Shown: positions 27,172 through 39,873 of the stretch, piece after piece
Numbering within the stretch: the stretch's first letter is position 1
How the letters are laid out: the number at the start of each line of letters is the position of its first letter
NCBI RefSeq assembly: GCF_019703515.2
Contig: NC_059362.1
Location: 32,032,326-32,096,325, forward strand
Direction: 5' to 3'
Length of the DNA stretch: 64,000 bases
From: Myxocyprinus asiaticus
Lineage: Eukaryota; Chordata; Actinopteri; Cypriniformes; Catostomidae
Position numbers and translations under genes: made by a program
The notes under the pieces: generated by a model
The model's input: only the letters and a program-made list of their open reading frames with translations
Told to the model about the DNA's origin: nothing
The model's database searches: none

Positions 27172-28203
27172 TATTCTTGACAAATAAGGTAAAAAGGATA
27201 ACGTTACATAATACAAATTTACACAAAGGAAAATGTAAATATTACTTAAAAACTAGAAAGAGACAAAGTAAAGTATGTTGGAGATGCAGACTCAGGTCAG
27301 TTCACTCACTGTCCCTCATTCTGTGGCAAACAGACACATATTGTGCTGCTATCAAACAGCAGTCCTTGTATTCACCTAATAAGAAGGACAGTTTTTAATT
27401 GTTTGTTAAATGGTCAAATGTGCTGTGAATATGTTTAATTTTGTGGTAACAATTTTCTCGGATGGCTGTGTATTTCATGAATTTTTTCTCAGATGGTAAT
27501 CTAACCGTTAGAAAATGCATCTCTGTCTCGATTTTGTTTTGATCACAGTGTGGACACAACCTGTCTTCCAGTGGCAGCCATGTTTTCCTGTGTCTGACTG
27601 TTTCTATAGTGAGGTTGCGTCCACTGAGTCTGTACCTTGTCAAGGTGGCTCTCAGTTTTTTGTCAGTCACTGTGTACAGATAGTCTGCCATGGTGTATTC
27701 TCTTTTTAGGGCTAGATAGCATTGCATTTTACTCTGTTGTGTTTGAGTTTCCCAATAAGTGATATAATTATGTTTTATTTGTGCTGTAATTTGGCTATAT
27801 CTATTTAGTTTAGCAGTATTGTTCTGGTCCAGGTCTTCAGTGTGATGAGGGTTAGTAGATGTTGGTGAAGCATCAGGACTAAAGCTCTGGACCAGCTGAG
27901 AAGGGGATTGGTTTCTTTGCTCAATTCTTGGTATTGCAGGGCTTTATAATGGTATGAGTGGGGGCACTGAGTTTTAGATGTTTCCAGAATTTGATTGCCC
28001 ATTTTTGTATTTTTATAATTAGTGGATATTTGCCTAAATCTGCCCTGCATGCATTATTTGTTATGTGCCGGTGTACTTGTAGAATATTTGTACAGAATTC
28101 TGCATGCAGGGTCTCAATTGGATGTTTTTCCCATTTGGTGAATTCTTGATTTGGATTTGTCAGTGGTCCCCACACCTCACTGCCATACAGGGCAATCGGC
28201 TCA

Positions 28204-28207
<4 letters not shown>
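26990..28207 (-). mobile_element. CT-associated LINE, 3' fragment (copy 1)
   Basis: Minus-strand frames encode the C-terminal part of a non-LTR retrotransposon. The sequence EPIALYGSEVWGPL, then HPIETLHAEFCTNILQVHRH and RADLGKYPLIIKIQ, is followed by a cysteine/histidine pattern CPHCDQNKIETEMHFL. The 3' end reads AAGGTGCTTTATTGGCATGG on the plus strand and is shared with the longer copy at 42969. The 5' break coincides exactly with a (TC)n microsatellite at 28208. Clade (I/Nimb-like or L2-like) is uncertain. Confidence 0.85.
27128..27166. repeat. (AT)n microsatellite
   Basis: Alternating AT dinucleotides inside the 3' non-coding part of the LINE fragment. Confidence 0.85.

Positions 28208-28240
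<33 letters not shown>
28208..28240. repeat. (TC)n microsatellite at the LINE 5' junction
   Basis: A pure TC run begins immediately after the last LINE-like base (GATTGAGC on the minus strand). The same association is seen at both ends of the second LINE copy (42919-42968 and 46771-46845). Confidence 0.9.
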
Positions 28241-28242
<2 letters not shown>

Positions 28243-29008
28243 CTATCTGCTATTTTTTCTTCCTTTTTAATGTAGCTTTATCAGGAGAGTGCACAGTGTG
28301 GGCAGAGTACTTCTTAACATTAATTATGAATAATTTTACAGAAGGATTCTAATGTAAAACTCTATTTCGAGTTTGTTTTTAAGATATTGTCCTTCACTTT
28401 AGCAATACCCCTTTGCAAAACTTTGCATACAACACTCACTGCCTTCTTTTCATCAGCACACCACAGAGCTCTGACCAGAGCTTTTTATTGTGCCACTGCA
28501 TCCAAGTAACACTCAAGTTAGAGTGCTGTCTTTTCATACCTTCTTGGACTTGAGGAGATTGATTTGAGATGGTAAACAGAAAACATGCAACATTCTGCTA
28601 GATCAAGATCATGCTACAGCAAGCCACTCATTTAAACCACTTTATATACCCTACAATGTCTAAGTAAACTTTCTAAGAACTTTGACTGATTGTTGGGTGT
28701 TGCACTTTCATACACTGTTTTACAAAGAGACATTCCTATTCAAAGCAATGCCAAGACTGTATATTTCCCTCAAACTGTAACCTCGCAGCCCCACCCACCC
28801 TTTCACAGTAATCTGAGAGAAAAATAAGGAGGGAAACTGAGATAAAGAAAAGAAGGAAGAGAGAGAGACAGAAGACGAGGGGCCCCTTTTTCTGGTACCC
28901 CATGTAACCCTTTACTGGGCCTCTACACAGAGGGAACGAAAACGCAGAAAAGGAAATGGACACTGTAACACCAACGATAAACTAGGAGCTCCTTTCAGAG
29001 AGCACATA

Positions 29009-29041
<33 letters not shown>

Positions 29042-29054
29042 TGTATAAAGGCAA
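28241..29054. other. intronic sequence without recognised features
   Basis: Contains a (CA)n tract at about 29010-29038. No gene-like feature was seen. Confidence 0.4.
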
Positions 29055-29062
29055 CAGACATA

Positions 29063-30527
29063 TAGGGCTGCAACTAACAATTATTTTGATAATCGACTAA
29101 TATAACGATTATTTGAACGATTATTCAGGCAATTATTGCAACGATTAATCATTAGCTCTTTATCGATTATTCAGCTTGTGCCCAACTTAAAAGGTTGTAT
29201 TAAATGTGCTTACTAACAATAAAGAGGACAAAATAATCTTTTAAAAATACCTCTAAATGACATCCATTGAATTACAAGGAAAAAAACTTTATTTTTTTTA
29301 TTAAGTTATAGTCATTAAAAATGTGTTTTTGTCTTGTTATCTAAAAAAACTTAAAACAAGATACATTTACTTGAGAAGCAACATAAAAGATATTTAGGCT
29401 TGCTTTCAGAGAATGTATCTTGAATATAATTGTATTTTGTATACAAGTCTGTTTTTTCACTTGGTTATACTTCTGCCAGTGCAGTAAAGAAAAAATATAC
29501 TCATATACAAGATATATTCTCTAAAAGCAAGTCTAAATATCTTATATGATGCTTCTTAGGTAAATGTATCTTGTTATAAGTAGGCTATTTTTAGATATTT
29601 TAATATATTTAAATATTAAATACTGTATTCAACATTCTCCAATAACAATTTTTTCTTCTGCAGTATAGCTCCTAAAGTAAATGTACGTTGTTTTAAATGA
29701 GCTTTAAATATTATTTTGGAAAACAAGCCAAAAAAGACTAATCAAAAACATATTTTGTTCCAGTGTATAATGGGCTAAGACTACACTCTCTCACATTTAT
29801 ATTCACTCCATCTTTAACTCACAAAAACAAACTCTCTCTTCTTAACAGAGCTGCGTATCGCCGATTTTCTTCACAATATGATACACACCGTGACACATAC
29901 AGTATATTATGATTCAATATGTCGCAAGCTATCACGTTATAATCTAACTGCAGCAAACATGCACGCGGGACGAGTGTCCCCGTGCTAGAGTGTGCATCAG
30001 CCGGGTGCAGTTTTAATCTCTCCCCCTTCATGCGACTCATAGAAGCGGTTCTGACCGCACAGAGAAATGCCATTTTCAGAGTTTGTTTATGACCCACTTC
30101 CTTTTATTTGAACTTTAATAAAGGATGCATTAAAGATATAACGGCAGGTTGTTGGCTTTTTAGACGCTCTGACATGCAAGTTTTACTTAAGCGGAATGCC
30201 AGATCCGGCTCTGCTTGATTTCACGATGAGTGCACGCTGCGTGTTTCTGTATTTACTTATTTTGCATTTCTGCATTATAATTCCCTCATACTTTGCAATC
30301 TACATCACTTTTTTGACTGTTTGGAAAGTTTGGAGTGCATCTGTACTGTGAGCTGTTTTCCTCTCCAGTCAGGCACAAGCTGCAGTGCTGCTCTCGCATG
30401 GCATCAGTTTCATATGATCTCATGTTACGTTAAATTAGATCAAACGACTATTCGACAATGAAAATTTTTGTAGACAATTTTTTATTGTCGACGCTGTTGA
30501 TAACGTTGTCTAATCGTTTCAGCCCTT
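29063..30527. mobile_element. hAT element, non-autonomous, perfect 8-bp duplication
   Basis: The left end TAGGGCTGCAACTAACAATT and the right end CTAATCGTTTCAGCCCTT are inverted repeats of a common fish hAT group. The octamer CAGACATA flanks the element exactly on both sides (29055-29062 and 30528-30535). Subterminal ATAATCGACTAAT/TCGATTATTC motifs are repeated near the left end. No transposase frame is present in the 1465 bp. Confidence 0.92.
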
Positions 30528-30535
30528 CAGACATA

Positions 30536-31204
30536 TCAGTGTTGCAGTTCACGCAAAATTAGTGCATATGGTCACTCATGCGCACATGCTTTCATCCACA
30601 CACACACACATAAATGAAAACTCTTATCTTTGAAGCATAATCTCTGTGACCCAGCTAGCTTGGCTTGCAGAATTGAGGGAGCATGCGTGTTCATTATTGC
30701 AGTCAATGAAGAGCATGTTTACTCATTAAATCCTGTGACCCTCCATGCCAGTCAAGCAAACTATTACTATTTTCTACTTCTCTACATGGTAGGATAAGCT
30801 TTGTATTTTTGCACCTTCCATATAGAAAACTCAGTGATCACTTAAAGGTGCACTCAGGAATTATTTTTATTTATTTATTTATTTTTGCTTATTGCTAAAA
30901 TTTTAAACATATTCATATATTTAACATATAATAATACAATATTAATATAACATACTATCCTGTATATAATATACATAAGGTGCTGGGTGCAAATTCATGA
31001 GCCATGTTGAGATCATATTGCTTGCTTTTTTCAATAATCCCTGTATTATTGTGATTATTATCCTGTATTGGACACTCCCACTTGTGGAATAAATTAATCA
31101 TGGCTGACTGCAAATAGTGCAATTTTACAATGACACAGAGAACTTCTGTTTTTGTGTGATGCTGCAAATATGCCGCTAGGTGTAAGTGAAACAAACAAAA
31201 AATT
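30536..31204. other. intronic sequence without recognised features
   Basis: AT-rich, with TTTA repeats near 30870. No gene or transposon terminus recognised. Confidence 0.35.
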
Positions 31205-31420
31205 CACCTTTAAAGGAGTCGTACCATACCTTATTTTTATATTTAATTTTCCACTTATAACATTAGTGCAATTTTTTGTGTGAAAAAAATGTCAATTAAA
31301 AAATGTTATAACCATTTTCCTCCCTCTCTCTAACCCTTAGAATTAAACAGGTAATTTACTGCTTCAGCCACTTGTTTTCTAATGCTGGGATCCTTCAGTA
31401 GGATTTGCAAAGCGGCAGGT
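31205..31420. repeat. dispersed repeat, short relative of 5565-6545
   Basis: TTTAAAGGAGTCGTACC, CCACTTATAACATTAG and TAATGCTGGGATCCTTCAG follow the order of motifs in the longer copy, with about 600 bp missing from the middle. Confidence 0.45.
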
Positions 31421-33049
31421 GCTACACAGATGGGAATAGCACAAGGTTTGACAGATTTCCTTACATTTTATACATAATTTTCAGTTCTTCTAGTTCTTAA
31501 GTTCAAGATTATTTTTGAGAATTTGATTCATAGAAGCCAGTGTGAGAAGGTGTTTATGGCTTTATTTGTCTTTCTGTACTTTACCACCCACATCATGCTC
31601 TTTGTTTTTTAAAGTAATATTATACTACGAGGCATTGGACCTACATTGACTAGGTTGAACCTTATGATAATTTGTTTCCAGAGAAGGAACAATTGGCATA
31701 TACAAAGACAGATAATTATTTTTCTGAGGCAAAGAATGTATATTTCTTTAAAAGGATGTATTAATGAGAAACAGACTAATGTAAAAAAAAAAAAAAAAAA
31801 AAAAAAAAACAAATACAAACAGAGAGGTAGAAAGGAAGAGACAGCAATGTGTCAGTGATGGCAGTCTGAGTAAAATGGCACATGAGATGCCCAGGAGCTG
31901 TGGAGCGATTTCATGCCCCCATAAACACTGTAGCACACATGGGAGTAAATAAAGAGAGAGAGAGATGGAGGGGTAGGTGGGGAGGATGCCAAGCAGAGGT
32001 AAATGGGACAAAATTGAGTAAATCTAACTAAAAGCCACACATCTTTAGTTAGAGATTAAAACTGTTGTGTCAAATGCATGCCAAAAGGCATGTGCCACAT
32101 TACTTTAGCCCAGTGTTCCTGATAGACTGCTTCCTCACTCTGACTAAGCTGGCTGATAACAAACTGCTGATGTGTCCAGCAGCTGGACTTTACCGCTAAG
32201 TCAGCATTCTGCCCCATTCAACCTGATCCACTAGCCTCCCCTGACATCCATATCACCAGAGCTGACCCCAGGACAGGTTAAAGACAGGTGTGTAAACACT
32301 GAAGGTGCAGTGAAAAGAGATAAGTCTTTGCTGATAAGCGTGCAAGGCAATGGGCTCTTAAAACTGATAACAGGCATGTGCCGATGACCTCAGCACCTGT
32401 GGAACATCTGATTGGCCCCTTATATAGAACGCACTGTATTGATAAGAGGTGCTTGTTTGGGACAGGCTGACGTAACTTTGTGGAAAAGACTTTCACCTCA
32501 TAGAAATTCAGATTGAGAAACATTAAAACCAAGAGATATATACAGTACAGTAGATGAACCAAATTTAATTGATTTGTACAGCGCTTTTCACAATAGTGCC
32601 TTACTGCCTATTCTGAAATCTTCTCCCTGTGAATATACATACCCACACACACATAAAGATTTGTTTTGGGCCCTAAATTTAAGTGATGACCCTGTTAGGT
32701 CCACAAGTCATCACAAATTTGACTACCAAATGCACTGTGCAGTGTGGTCACTGTGGTGTTATGTCACAGAAAAAAAATTTGTTTAGTCAAGAGTTGTAGA
32801 TCTGAAAGTCTTACATCATCACAGACCCATATTTATCACCTGCTTCACAATCCACATACAAGAACCGCAACACTCAATCTGAATCTACCATAATCTAATT
32901 CTAATCTGGGTTAATCTACTCCAATCCTGTAGCTAATAAAAGGTCGACACTCATATTCTTACACACACGTACCAAAATAAACTACCTGTGTCACACCAAC
33001 CAGGCTAATAATCGCCCACTCTTGTCTGACAATGTTTCTCTGTTATCTC
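31421..33049. other. intronic sequence, simple repeats only
   Basis: Holds an A-run at 31783-31809 and short GA tracts near 31950. The open frames across the A-run are artefacts of low complexity. No gene seen. Confidence 0.4.
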
Positions 33050-33109
33050 TCAAAGGGTTGATGTATGAGATTGTCTGTTAGGACATGTTTCCTTAAAACT
33101 GTAATTTCC

Positions 33110-33345
33110 CTCTGTTCACTATAATAATCACTCATTACAAAGCCACATCTCCTCTCATTACTGCTGGCTTTGTCTGGCCAAGAGCTTATGACACAGAAAG
33201 CTATCTTTATTGTACTCAATTAAATTTTAACTGAGAACAATTTATCCGCCTCTGTTCAGTGCTCATGTCATGACAGACAGATATAATTGGAAATGACGGG
33301 CCGGGAAGAAAACAAATTAAACGTTCAAAAGCCTCAGGTCTGAGC
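33110..33345. promoter_or_regulatory. candidate conserved non-coding element in foxo3 intron 1
   Basis: A compact stretch free of simple repeats contains GATA-like AGCTATCTTTATTG, homeodomain-like CAATTAAATTTTAACTGAG and the palindrome-bearing CTCATGTCATGACAGACAG. Its composition resembles vertebrate enhancers more than decayed transposons. There is no coding potential. Conservation is not tested. Confidence 0.25.
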
Positions 33346-35325
33346 TGCAAGGAAGCACGCCCTTACCAAGTGAATGATTGAGGGATGGAGGGAAACGGTC
33401 ATGAAAAAATTGGGATGAAATATAGGTTAAACTAGAAAGACATTCAAATGTCCTTAACACAGCATATCTGCTTCTGACAGGCCGCTGCAGTCACCGTCCA
33501 ATCAGGAAGTCTGTGTTTTAATCAAATGTTCTCATATATGAAAATGTCTGCGTGGCGAGGGGAAGAAAAAGAGTGTATGCATATGTACGAGGTAGAGTGT
33601 GTGTAAGTGGTGATGGTCAAAGTCGTCATTCTAAGCTGATGAGCCATATGCTTATCAGGCTTATCAGAGATGTGTTGAATCACTGAAGAGTAAAGGGAAA
33701 GTAAAAAGGCTGGCTTACACCTTATCAAACAACACTCAGGCAACCTGTGCACCCATGTCAACGGCCTTCCATGTAACCATAGCGAAAGATCTACAACTCT
33801 TTTTCAGCAACCTTCACTTAAATGTATTTCAGTCATGTACCAAAACACACAGAATGCCTCAGCCTCTGGAAACCTATCTGTACTCTCCTAGCCTGTCTCT
33901 CTGGCACACATTCTGTACTTTGTAGCTACATTACCAGACAGAGAAGTATTCAAACCATCTCGACCTTTTGTAACATTACACAGCATGACGATCCATGCCA
34001 AGCTTGCACACATAAAAACACTAAACACCAACATTCACAATGATTCAACATAAGAATCATACACACTAAGTGGACTTCATGAGTGGACAATCATTGCAAT
34101 TGCAGGTTGTCTGCACACACGCATACAATATCACATGTTTCCTAAGTAAGTGTTTTAAACGAAACAGCCTTTAAAGATACAGGCACTTCCTGGAATGCAA
34201 TGCTGCATGTATTCGTGCATTTCTTAAATAACGTTGTATCTTTAAACTGTTTACCCCACCCTCTTGACAATAAATGGATTACAGGAAACACTTAAAATAT
34301 CCCCCACCTACATCCTGGAACTGTATCAAATGTAATTTTCTGAATATAGACCCTCTGGAGGGTGACCCTTCTGTTCTCATCGCTGTGACTGAAACATTTC
34401 AACTGGGTCTAGCAGAGCAGCTCAGAATATTAAGTGTTCCAGCAACAAGAATGATGCAACACGTTATGATAGTAGTTTGTTATTTATATGTTACATAATC
34501 ATATTATATTTAAATGCAAGATAAATAGAGGGGTTATACATGGTAATAACACAGGTAAGAGGATACAGATAAATGTGTGATGGTCAAGATTACAAGATTA
34601 AAAACGGTGAGTTTGCAAGTGTATGCGTTGTAAGAGTGTGTGTGATTGCGAGATACCCTCAGCCAAGAGCTGTCTTTTAAAAATTAATAAAATGACCTGA
34701 ATTAATACTTGAAGCAGTGAATCATTTAAAGGCTGGCTTTTTAAAAAGAGTAGAGTACATAATTTGGCAGTGGATGCGCCATCTGTCACTGCAGGAGTAT
34801 ATTGTGAAGAGGAAAGATAAATCAATACAGTCTTGCCACCTCTAATGAAACCTTACAATATTAATGTTTAGAAGCTTGATCTTTTTCAAACACTAAATTA
34901 ATCACATTTATATACAGTACATATATATTTGTATAACCAGATCATTAAATTAACACACAGCATTTCCATACTTTATGTTATCTACAGTATGCAATAACAG
35001 TCAGCCCTCTCTTCTCTCCCATGCACAGTCACAGCAGTATGATCTACAGGAACCTCTTTATGAGATCACATGACATTAGAACCCTCCCTCATTAGAACAG
35101 AGAATAGATCAACAACCTGTAGCCACAGTGATGTAGCTTCATGTCATTTTTTTCATCTATATCTGGCCATACCAATCTTTGAGTGTTTGTTAAGCCTAGT
35201 AATCTTTTGTTCTTCTTTCTGTTTCCATTTCTTGTTTCTTCATTTAATTTTTGCTTCACTTTTCACTTAATTAGTAAAGCTGGCACAAAGTCAATCCTAT
35301 GTTGTAGGTTTTGCAAACATGCCCT
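33346..35325. other. intronic sequence without recognised genes
   Basis: No convincing exon or transposon end. Short open frames do not overlap any recognisable motif. Confidence 0.35.
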
Positions 35326-35332
35326 AAAATGC

Positions 35333-37771
35333 CTAGGCCCTAGGGCGGGGTATTCAATTAAAGTTCCAAGAGGTCCGGTCTCTACATTTCCTTCCCAGCA
35401 AAGGTCCAGACAATAATGTACATGGTGTCTGTATTCAGTATACTGTAGCTATGAAAATACATAAGGAATGCTTAATCAATTTTATGAAATAGTTGTTATA
35501 AATTTACAAGTTGGCAGCAATAGTACTTTGTAAAAGAAAAAGAAAAAAAAATCATAAAGTCAAAACAATCTCTTCAAAATTAGGCAAGGATTATGACATT
35601 GGGGCCCTAGAGACAAAGCCAAAATAGTGGGGTTTGGGGAATATTCTACCAAAAGATTCAAATATTTCAATGAGTTATCAACGAGTGCACTTTGATATGA
35701 ATATTAAAAGATAAAATCAACTGTTTGTTTTGAAGGTGAATGACAGCAGTCCAGTAATTGTGTTTGAATGTTTTAGATACCTAAGGGGCATAGCAGGCCT
35801 TGTGACTAAAGAAAGATACATAATGGGGGTTCAGGGGTACCCCCTGAGAGAAAATGTGGAAAATATTAGGGATGCACCGATATCACTTTTTCTCTTCTGA
35901 TCCGATTCTGATATCGGAAATCTCAGTATCAGTCGATACCGATCCCGATCCGATACCAGTGTTGTTGTTTTTTTGCATAATCAGTTTAGAATATCTTTAC
36001 ATTATTGTGTGGAACTAATTGGGAGTACTCTTTAATATGTAAAGAAACACAAACCTCTAACTACACATTATTTCAATATAAATGTATAGCTTATTAAGAA
36101 AAACTTTTTGTTAACTAGTATACTGGATAATGTAGCAGCAAAATTAACAGTAATTCCAGTCTTCAAGTCTTCAGTAGAATAGAAACCAGTGTTTTATTTT
36201 TGCCTTTTTTTTCTTTTTCTTTTTTTTTTCCAAAAATATTTCAACTTGCAGCTGGACTTTAAAAGATTCAGAGCTCTTTTTTGTTCAATTTAGTCATAAG
36301 ACATCAGTCCACTTTTCATTCACACAGTTATTTTTTGGAACCCATTCAACTTAAATATTGTTATAAATTGTAAACAAATACTAATGATGACAATAATAAT
36401 AATAATAAATGGTTATTAATATTATTATTATTGACTTCATTTTAATTTTAAATACAACAGTAATATATTTAAATCGTGCACTTTTTAAACCCTCATGCTT
36501 TTATTTTGACATTCTAAACTCTCCAGGAAGTCCTGTATGTGTCTGTTTGTAGGCAAGTTCACAGTAGTTTAATTCTCTTGTTATTCAAATTCTGGTAAAA
36601 TGCACCTCCGGTGCCATTCTTAATGCATATTATAAATGAACCGAACTATTGAGCATCTACATCTGAGATGCTGTTCTTGAGTAGCGCTCAAATATTGCGC
36701 ACCGCGTGAAGGCTAAAAATAGCTGCGAGTGCAACACCAGCCTGTGTGTGAATTTGTGTCAACAGAGCAGCACCATTCACTAACAAGCTGGCGCTGCACA
36801 TACTATATATTTACTTATTAAACACAGCCTTTTGTGATTCACAGAGCCATCGCACGTCTTCAAGTGGCTTTGAATAAAATGCACGAGTCATATGAACTAC
36901 TTTAATGTAATTTTTGGACAGTAACAAACATGACTCTTCGGACCGATACACAATCCATCTAAAAGCTTCAGTATCGGAGCCGAAGTCTGAATGTATCGAA
37001 GTCTGAATGGACCTTTTTTAATATTTTCCTTAAAGTTAAAATCTACCAACAACAAACAATGTACATCACAATAGTAAAGCTTAAAATACTGTTAGCTAAA
37101 GTTAAGTAGGCCTATAAATGGAATATATATCAAATAATGGAAACATTCTCATGAGAACTCCACTATACTACTAGTAATATCAAATTTCTAGTTGTTTTTC
37201 CTTGCCATCTATGCCAGAGATGATGACATCTTTGATTAATTTTCACAAAAATAATCTGTTTGTGAAATACTTAAACATGCTGATCATAATAAAGGCAATT
37301 TTAGACAGAAAAAAATTTAACTGTTTAAAGGTGCTCTGGAAGCACGTTGTCCTGTGTCACAAACCTGGTTTAGCTGAACGGTCGGATTCATTTCAGACAT
37401 ATGAAGTTCACTTTGCTTCATTCTTATTTTCTGCAGTGTGTTTTAGCGAAAGATGCCAGTATCTACATTGCTGCTCACTGTATTTTTCTGTTAAGGCCTT
37501 CTGTCATTAAAATAACCGCATCTGCAAATCTGCGTGCCGCGCCAAGTCCAGCAACGCATGTGGAGCACGAAAGGGTATAAATGAAGCTTGTTCTTCTGTA
37601 ATAGAGAAAAATATTTGAGAATACAGCTCTGTTGTTTTGTCACGCTGATCACTTGAAGTGCAGAAATGGTGGGATGGGTCAGCCAATCTTATGATGTCTC
37701 GTGGTCCGGATGGAACCAAGCCGGGTCCGGACCTGGACCACAGTCCACTAATTGGTGACCGCTGCCCTAGG
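35333..37771. mobile_element. possible old hAT-like element
   Basis: The left boundary CCCTAGGGCGGGGTATTCAA, followed by AAGAGGTCCGGTC, and the right boundary GGACCTGGACCACAGTCCAC...GACCGCTGCCCTAGGG share inverted features. Both sides combine GGTCCGG about 25-40 bp inside the end with a CCTAGGGC-type tip. No clean target duplication was found. Another hAT-like remnant lies within it. The call is tentative. Confidence 0.35.
35866..36998. mobile_element. hAT-like remnant with GATGCACCGATA end
   Basis: TTAGGGATGCACCGATATCAC is the left terminus of a widespread fish non-autonomous hAT family. Internal CGATACCGATCCCGATCCGA and, near the right side, GACCGATACACAATCCATC and GTATCGGAGCCGAAGTC are its typical subterminal repeats. 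The right terminus is not intact. Confidence 0.6.
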
Positions 37772-37774
37772 GCA

Positions 37775-39252
37775 TCATTGTGGTGTTCTCTTATGTTCTC
37801 TCTCATTGCTACTGAGATTCTCTATTACAAGCTGCTCACAGTAAAGCGAACCTAGTGTTTTACTGAAATATTATGCATGCATTAATAAATCGTAATACAT
37901 AATTTCAGGGGGTTATCAACCTGTGAAGTCTTTATTTATTTTTAATAATTACCCATTTCATTGGTTTTGATAGATATATTAAATAAATAATGTTTGTATG
38001 TGTGTGCACATTTCTGTCATTCTGTATTGCATCAGTTAAATGATTCCATTTTTATTTAAATATGAATCTGCATGTCTGCATTTTTTATCTGTGTTTATCT
38101 GAGGCTGTTAACACCAGTATCCTCACTTGGTTCACAGAGATCTGCTCAGAGTCTGTCAGACGTGTGCTGGGATGTGTCTCATATTTAGAGCTCAATTAAA
38201 TAACACAGGAACACAAAGTTCAATGGAACATGGTTAGACATTTTTCCAGATGACAGAAATGGGACCAGGCACTGTACTACTTGTCTGACTAAAAGAGGAA
38301 GGGGAGGTGTGTTTATTAGTGTGTACCCCTGCTAGAATCGTGGTTATTGTATTTGATCATAAAACATTTTTGACTGATGGATAACGTTTTGCATAGCTGT
38401 TTGTGAAATATGATCGTTGTGATGCACACGTACACAATCTTGAATACTACATGAGTTGATGTACAAACAGTTCCATGCTGAGCTGGAGTCCACATAGTTT
38501 TCTGTTACCACAGTCCCAACAGAAACTCAGCCTTCACTATTATAATTCATAGCTTTTTACAGCAAATGGGACTGGCGAGCTGGGCCTCCTGCAGCAAATT
38601 CAGTCCTTGACCTTGGACCCACCCACCACCCCACATCAGCCTCATCCATATACCCCCAACCCATCCTGGCTCTGTCAGTGAAAGGCCCGTAAAGTCTTGT
38701 GCTGGCCATGTCCATTACATTCCCTTTGAAGGCATTCGTGCCCACTGACTGCTAAGGAGAACATCGCGCCATTCTTAGTCGTTACGCAATTCCTAATGCC
38801 ATTCAACACCTACATAAACAGTCTGGGCAGCTTCTATCTCTGGAACATTTACCGTGCCAAGTTTTACGTAAGCAGTGGTGTGCATATGAACATAAGGGTG
38901 TTTGGATACATGGACATGTATTAGGCTTGACACTGTGGAAATTGTATTTTTAGGGTTTAAGTACATCTATTCCCCAGGACATAAAATCTCAGTGTGACAC
39001 AAGTACATCTAAATGAAACTCTTCAGTTGAGCACATTGTTTTCATAGACGAATTTTCCACACCGACCGTGGGTAATTTGCTATTTATTTTACGCTAGCGT
39101 CCAGAGATTTGGTTTGTTTACTAGTGACGTCATTGAATACTAGTACACAGTTGAGTCATGCGCAAGCGATCCTTCAAAACCTCTTCCAGTTCTGCTTCTC
39201 TGCGCGTGTGCACGCGTGACCAAACGGCGGAACATGTGTTTCTTGTTGCGAT
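37775..39252. other. foxo3 intron 1, proximal part
   Basis: No repeat or exon recognised. A segment at about 38555-38760 is less AT-rich and lacks repeats but shows no coding pattern. The interval 39030-39250 contains ACGTCA-like and CACGCG motifs near the exon. Confidence 0.35.
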
Positions 39253-39333
39253 TTAGAGTGACATCAGCACATAATTAACAAGGACATGACAATCACACGA
39301 ATTCTCTCTGGCACATACTAGCGGTGCGCTTAC

Positions 39334-39873
39334 CTTCCAACCAGCTGAGCTGTTGCTGTCGCCTTTGTCTTTAAAGTACGGGACGCTTCTGACCATCCAG
39401 TCATAGATCTGGGACAGTGTCAGTCTCTTGTCTGGGGCACTCTCTATGGCTTTAGTAATTAGGTCTGCGTATGACAGATTGCCCCAGGCGTTCCTACGCG
39501 CGGATGACTTCCGGGGAGTTTGCTGTTGGCTGCCCTGGCCGCTCACCCCCGGGCTCGATGTGGTCGCGGGAGGGGATTGTGAGGAGAGCGGGGAACCCAT
39601 GTTCTCCTGACCGCTTGTGACAAGCAGTCCCTCGGCCAGGCTTGGACTGCCGCTGTCCTCTCTTGCACCCGTGCCATTGGCGTTGATTGCCATTGCGCTG
39701 TCATCCTCCTCATCCTCTTCCTCGGGGATGATGTCAGTGTCATGGGACGCTGGCTTCACCGAGCTGGACTCCGGCAGCGGCCAAGTGCATGATCTCGGCC
39801 GCGTTTGCGGCTCAAAGTCCGGATCAATGGCAACGTCCAGGACGGACATCGGCTCCAGGCTTGTCTCCGTCAT
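39334..39873 (-). CDS. foxo3: foxo3 exon 1 (forkhead transcription factor FOXO3, N-terminal 180 residues)
   Basis: FOXO3 is a nuclear forkhead transcription factor held in the cytoplasm by Akt phosphorylation and 14-3-3 binding. The exon starts at the ATG at 39873, with a G at -3, and encodes [20 protein letters not shown]. Next is the conserved RPRSCTWP motif (residues 26-33); Thr30 corresponds to the first Akt site. An acidic [15 protein letters not shown] block (49-63) is the feature that favours FOXO3 over FOXO1, FOXO4 and FOXO6. The forkhead domain begins at about [14 protein letters not shown] (126-139) and runs to SNSSAGWK (173-180). There AAG is followed by GTAAGC, a strong donor in phase 0, exactly where FOXO genes split the domain. 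The open frame beyond 39334 is intron read-through. Exon 2, which holds the recognition helix and transactivation region, lies beyond position 1. Which teleost duplicate (a or b) this is cannot be told. Confidence 0.96.

Noticed and set aside
39253..39333. Extension of the foxo3 frame beyond the AAG at 39334 to a stop at 39253
   Set aside because: The frame passes a strong GTAAGC donor at the known FOXO exon boundary and the following residues do not resemble the forkhead domain. It is intron read-through.
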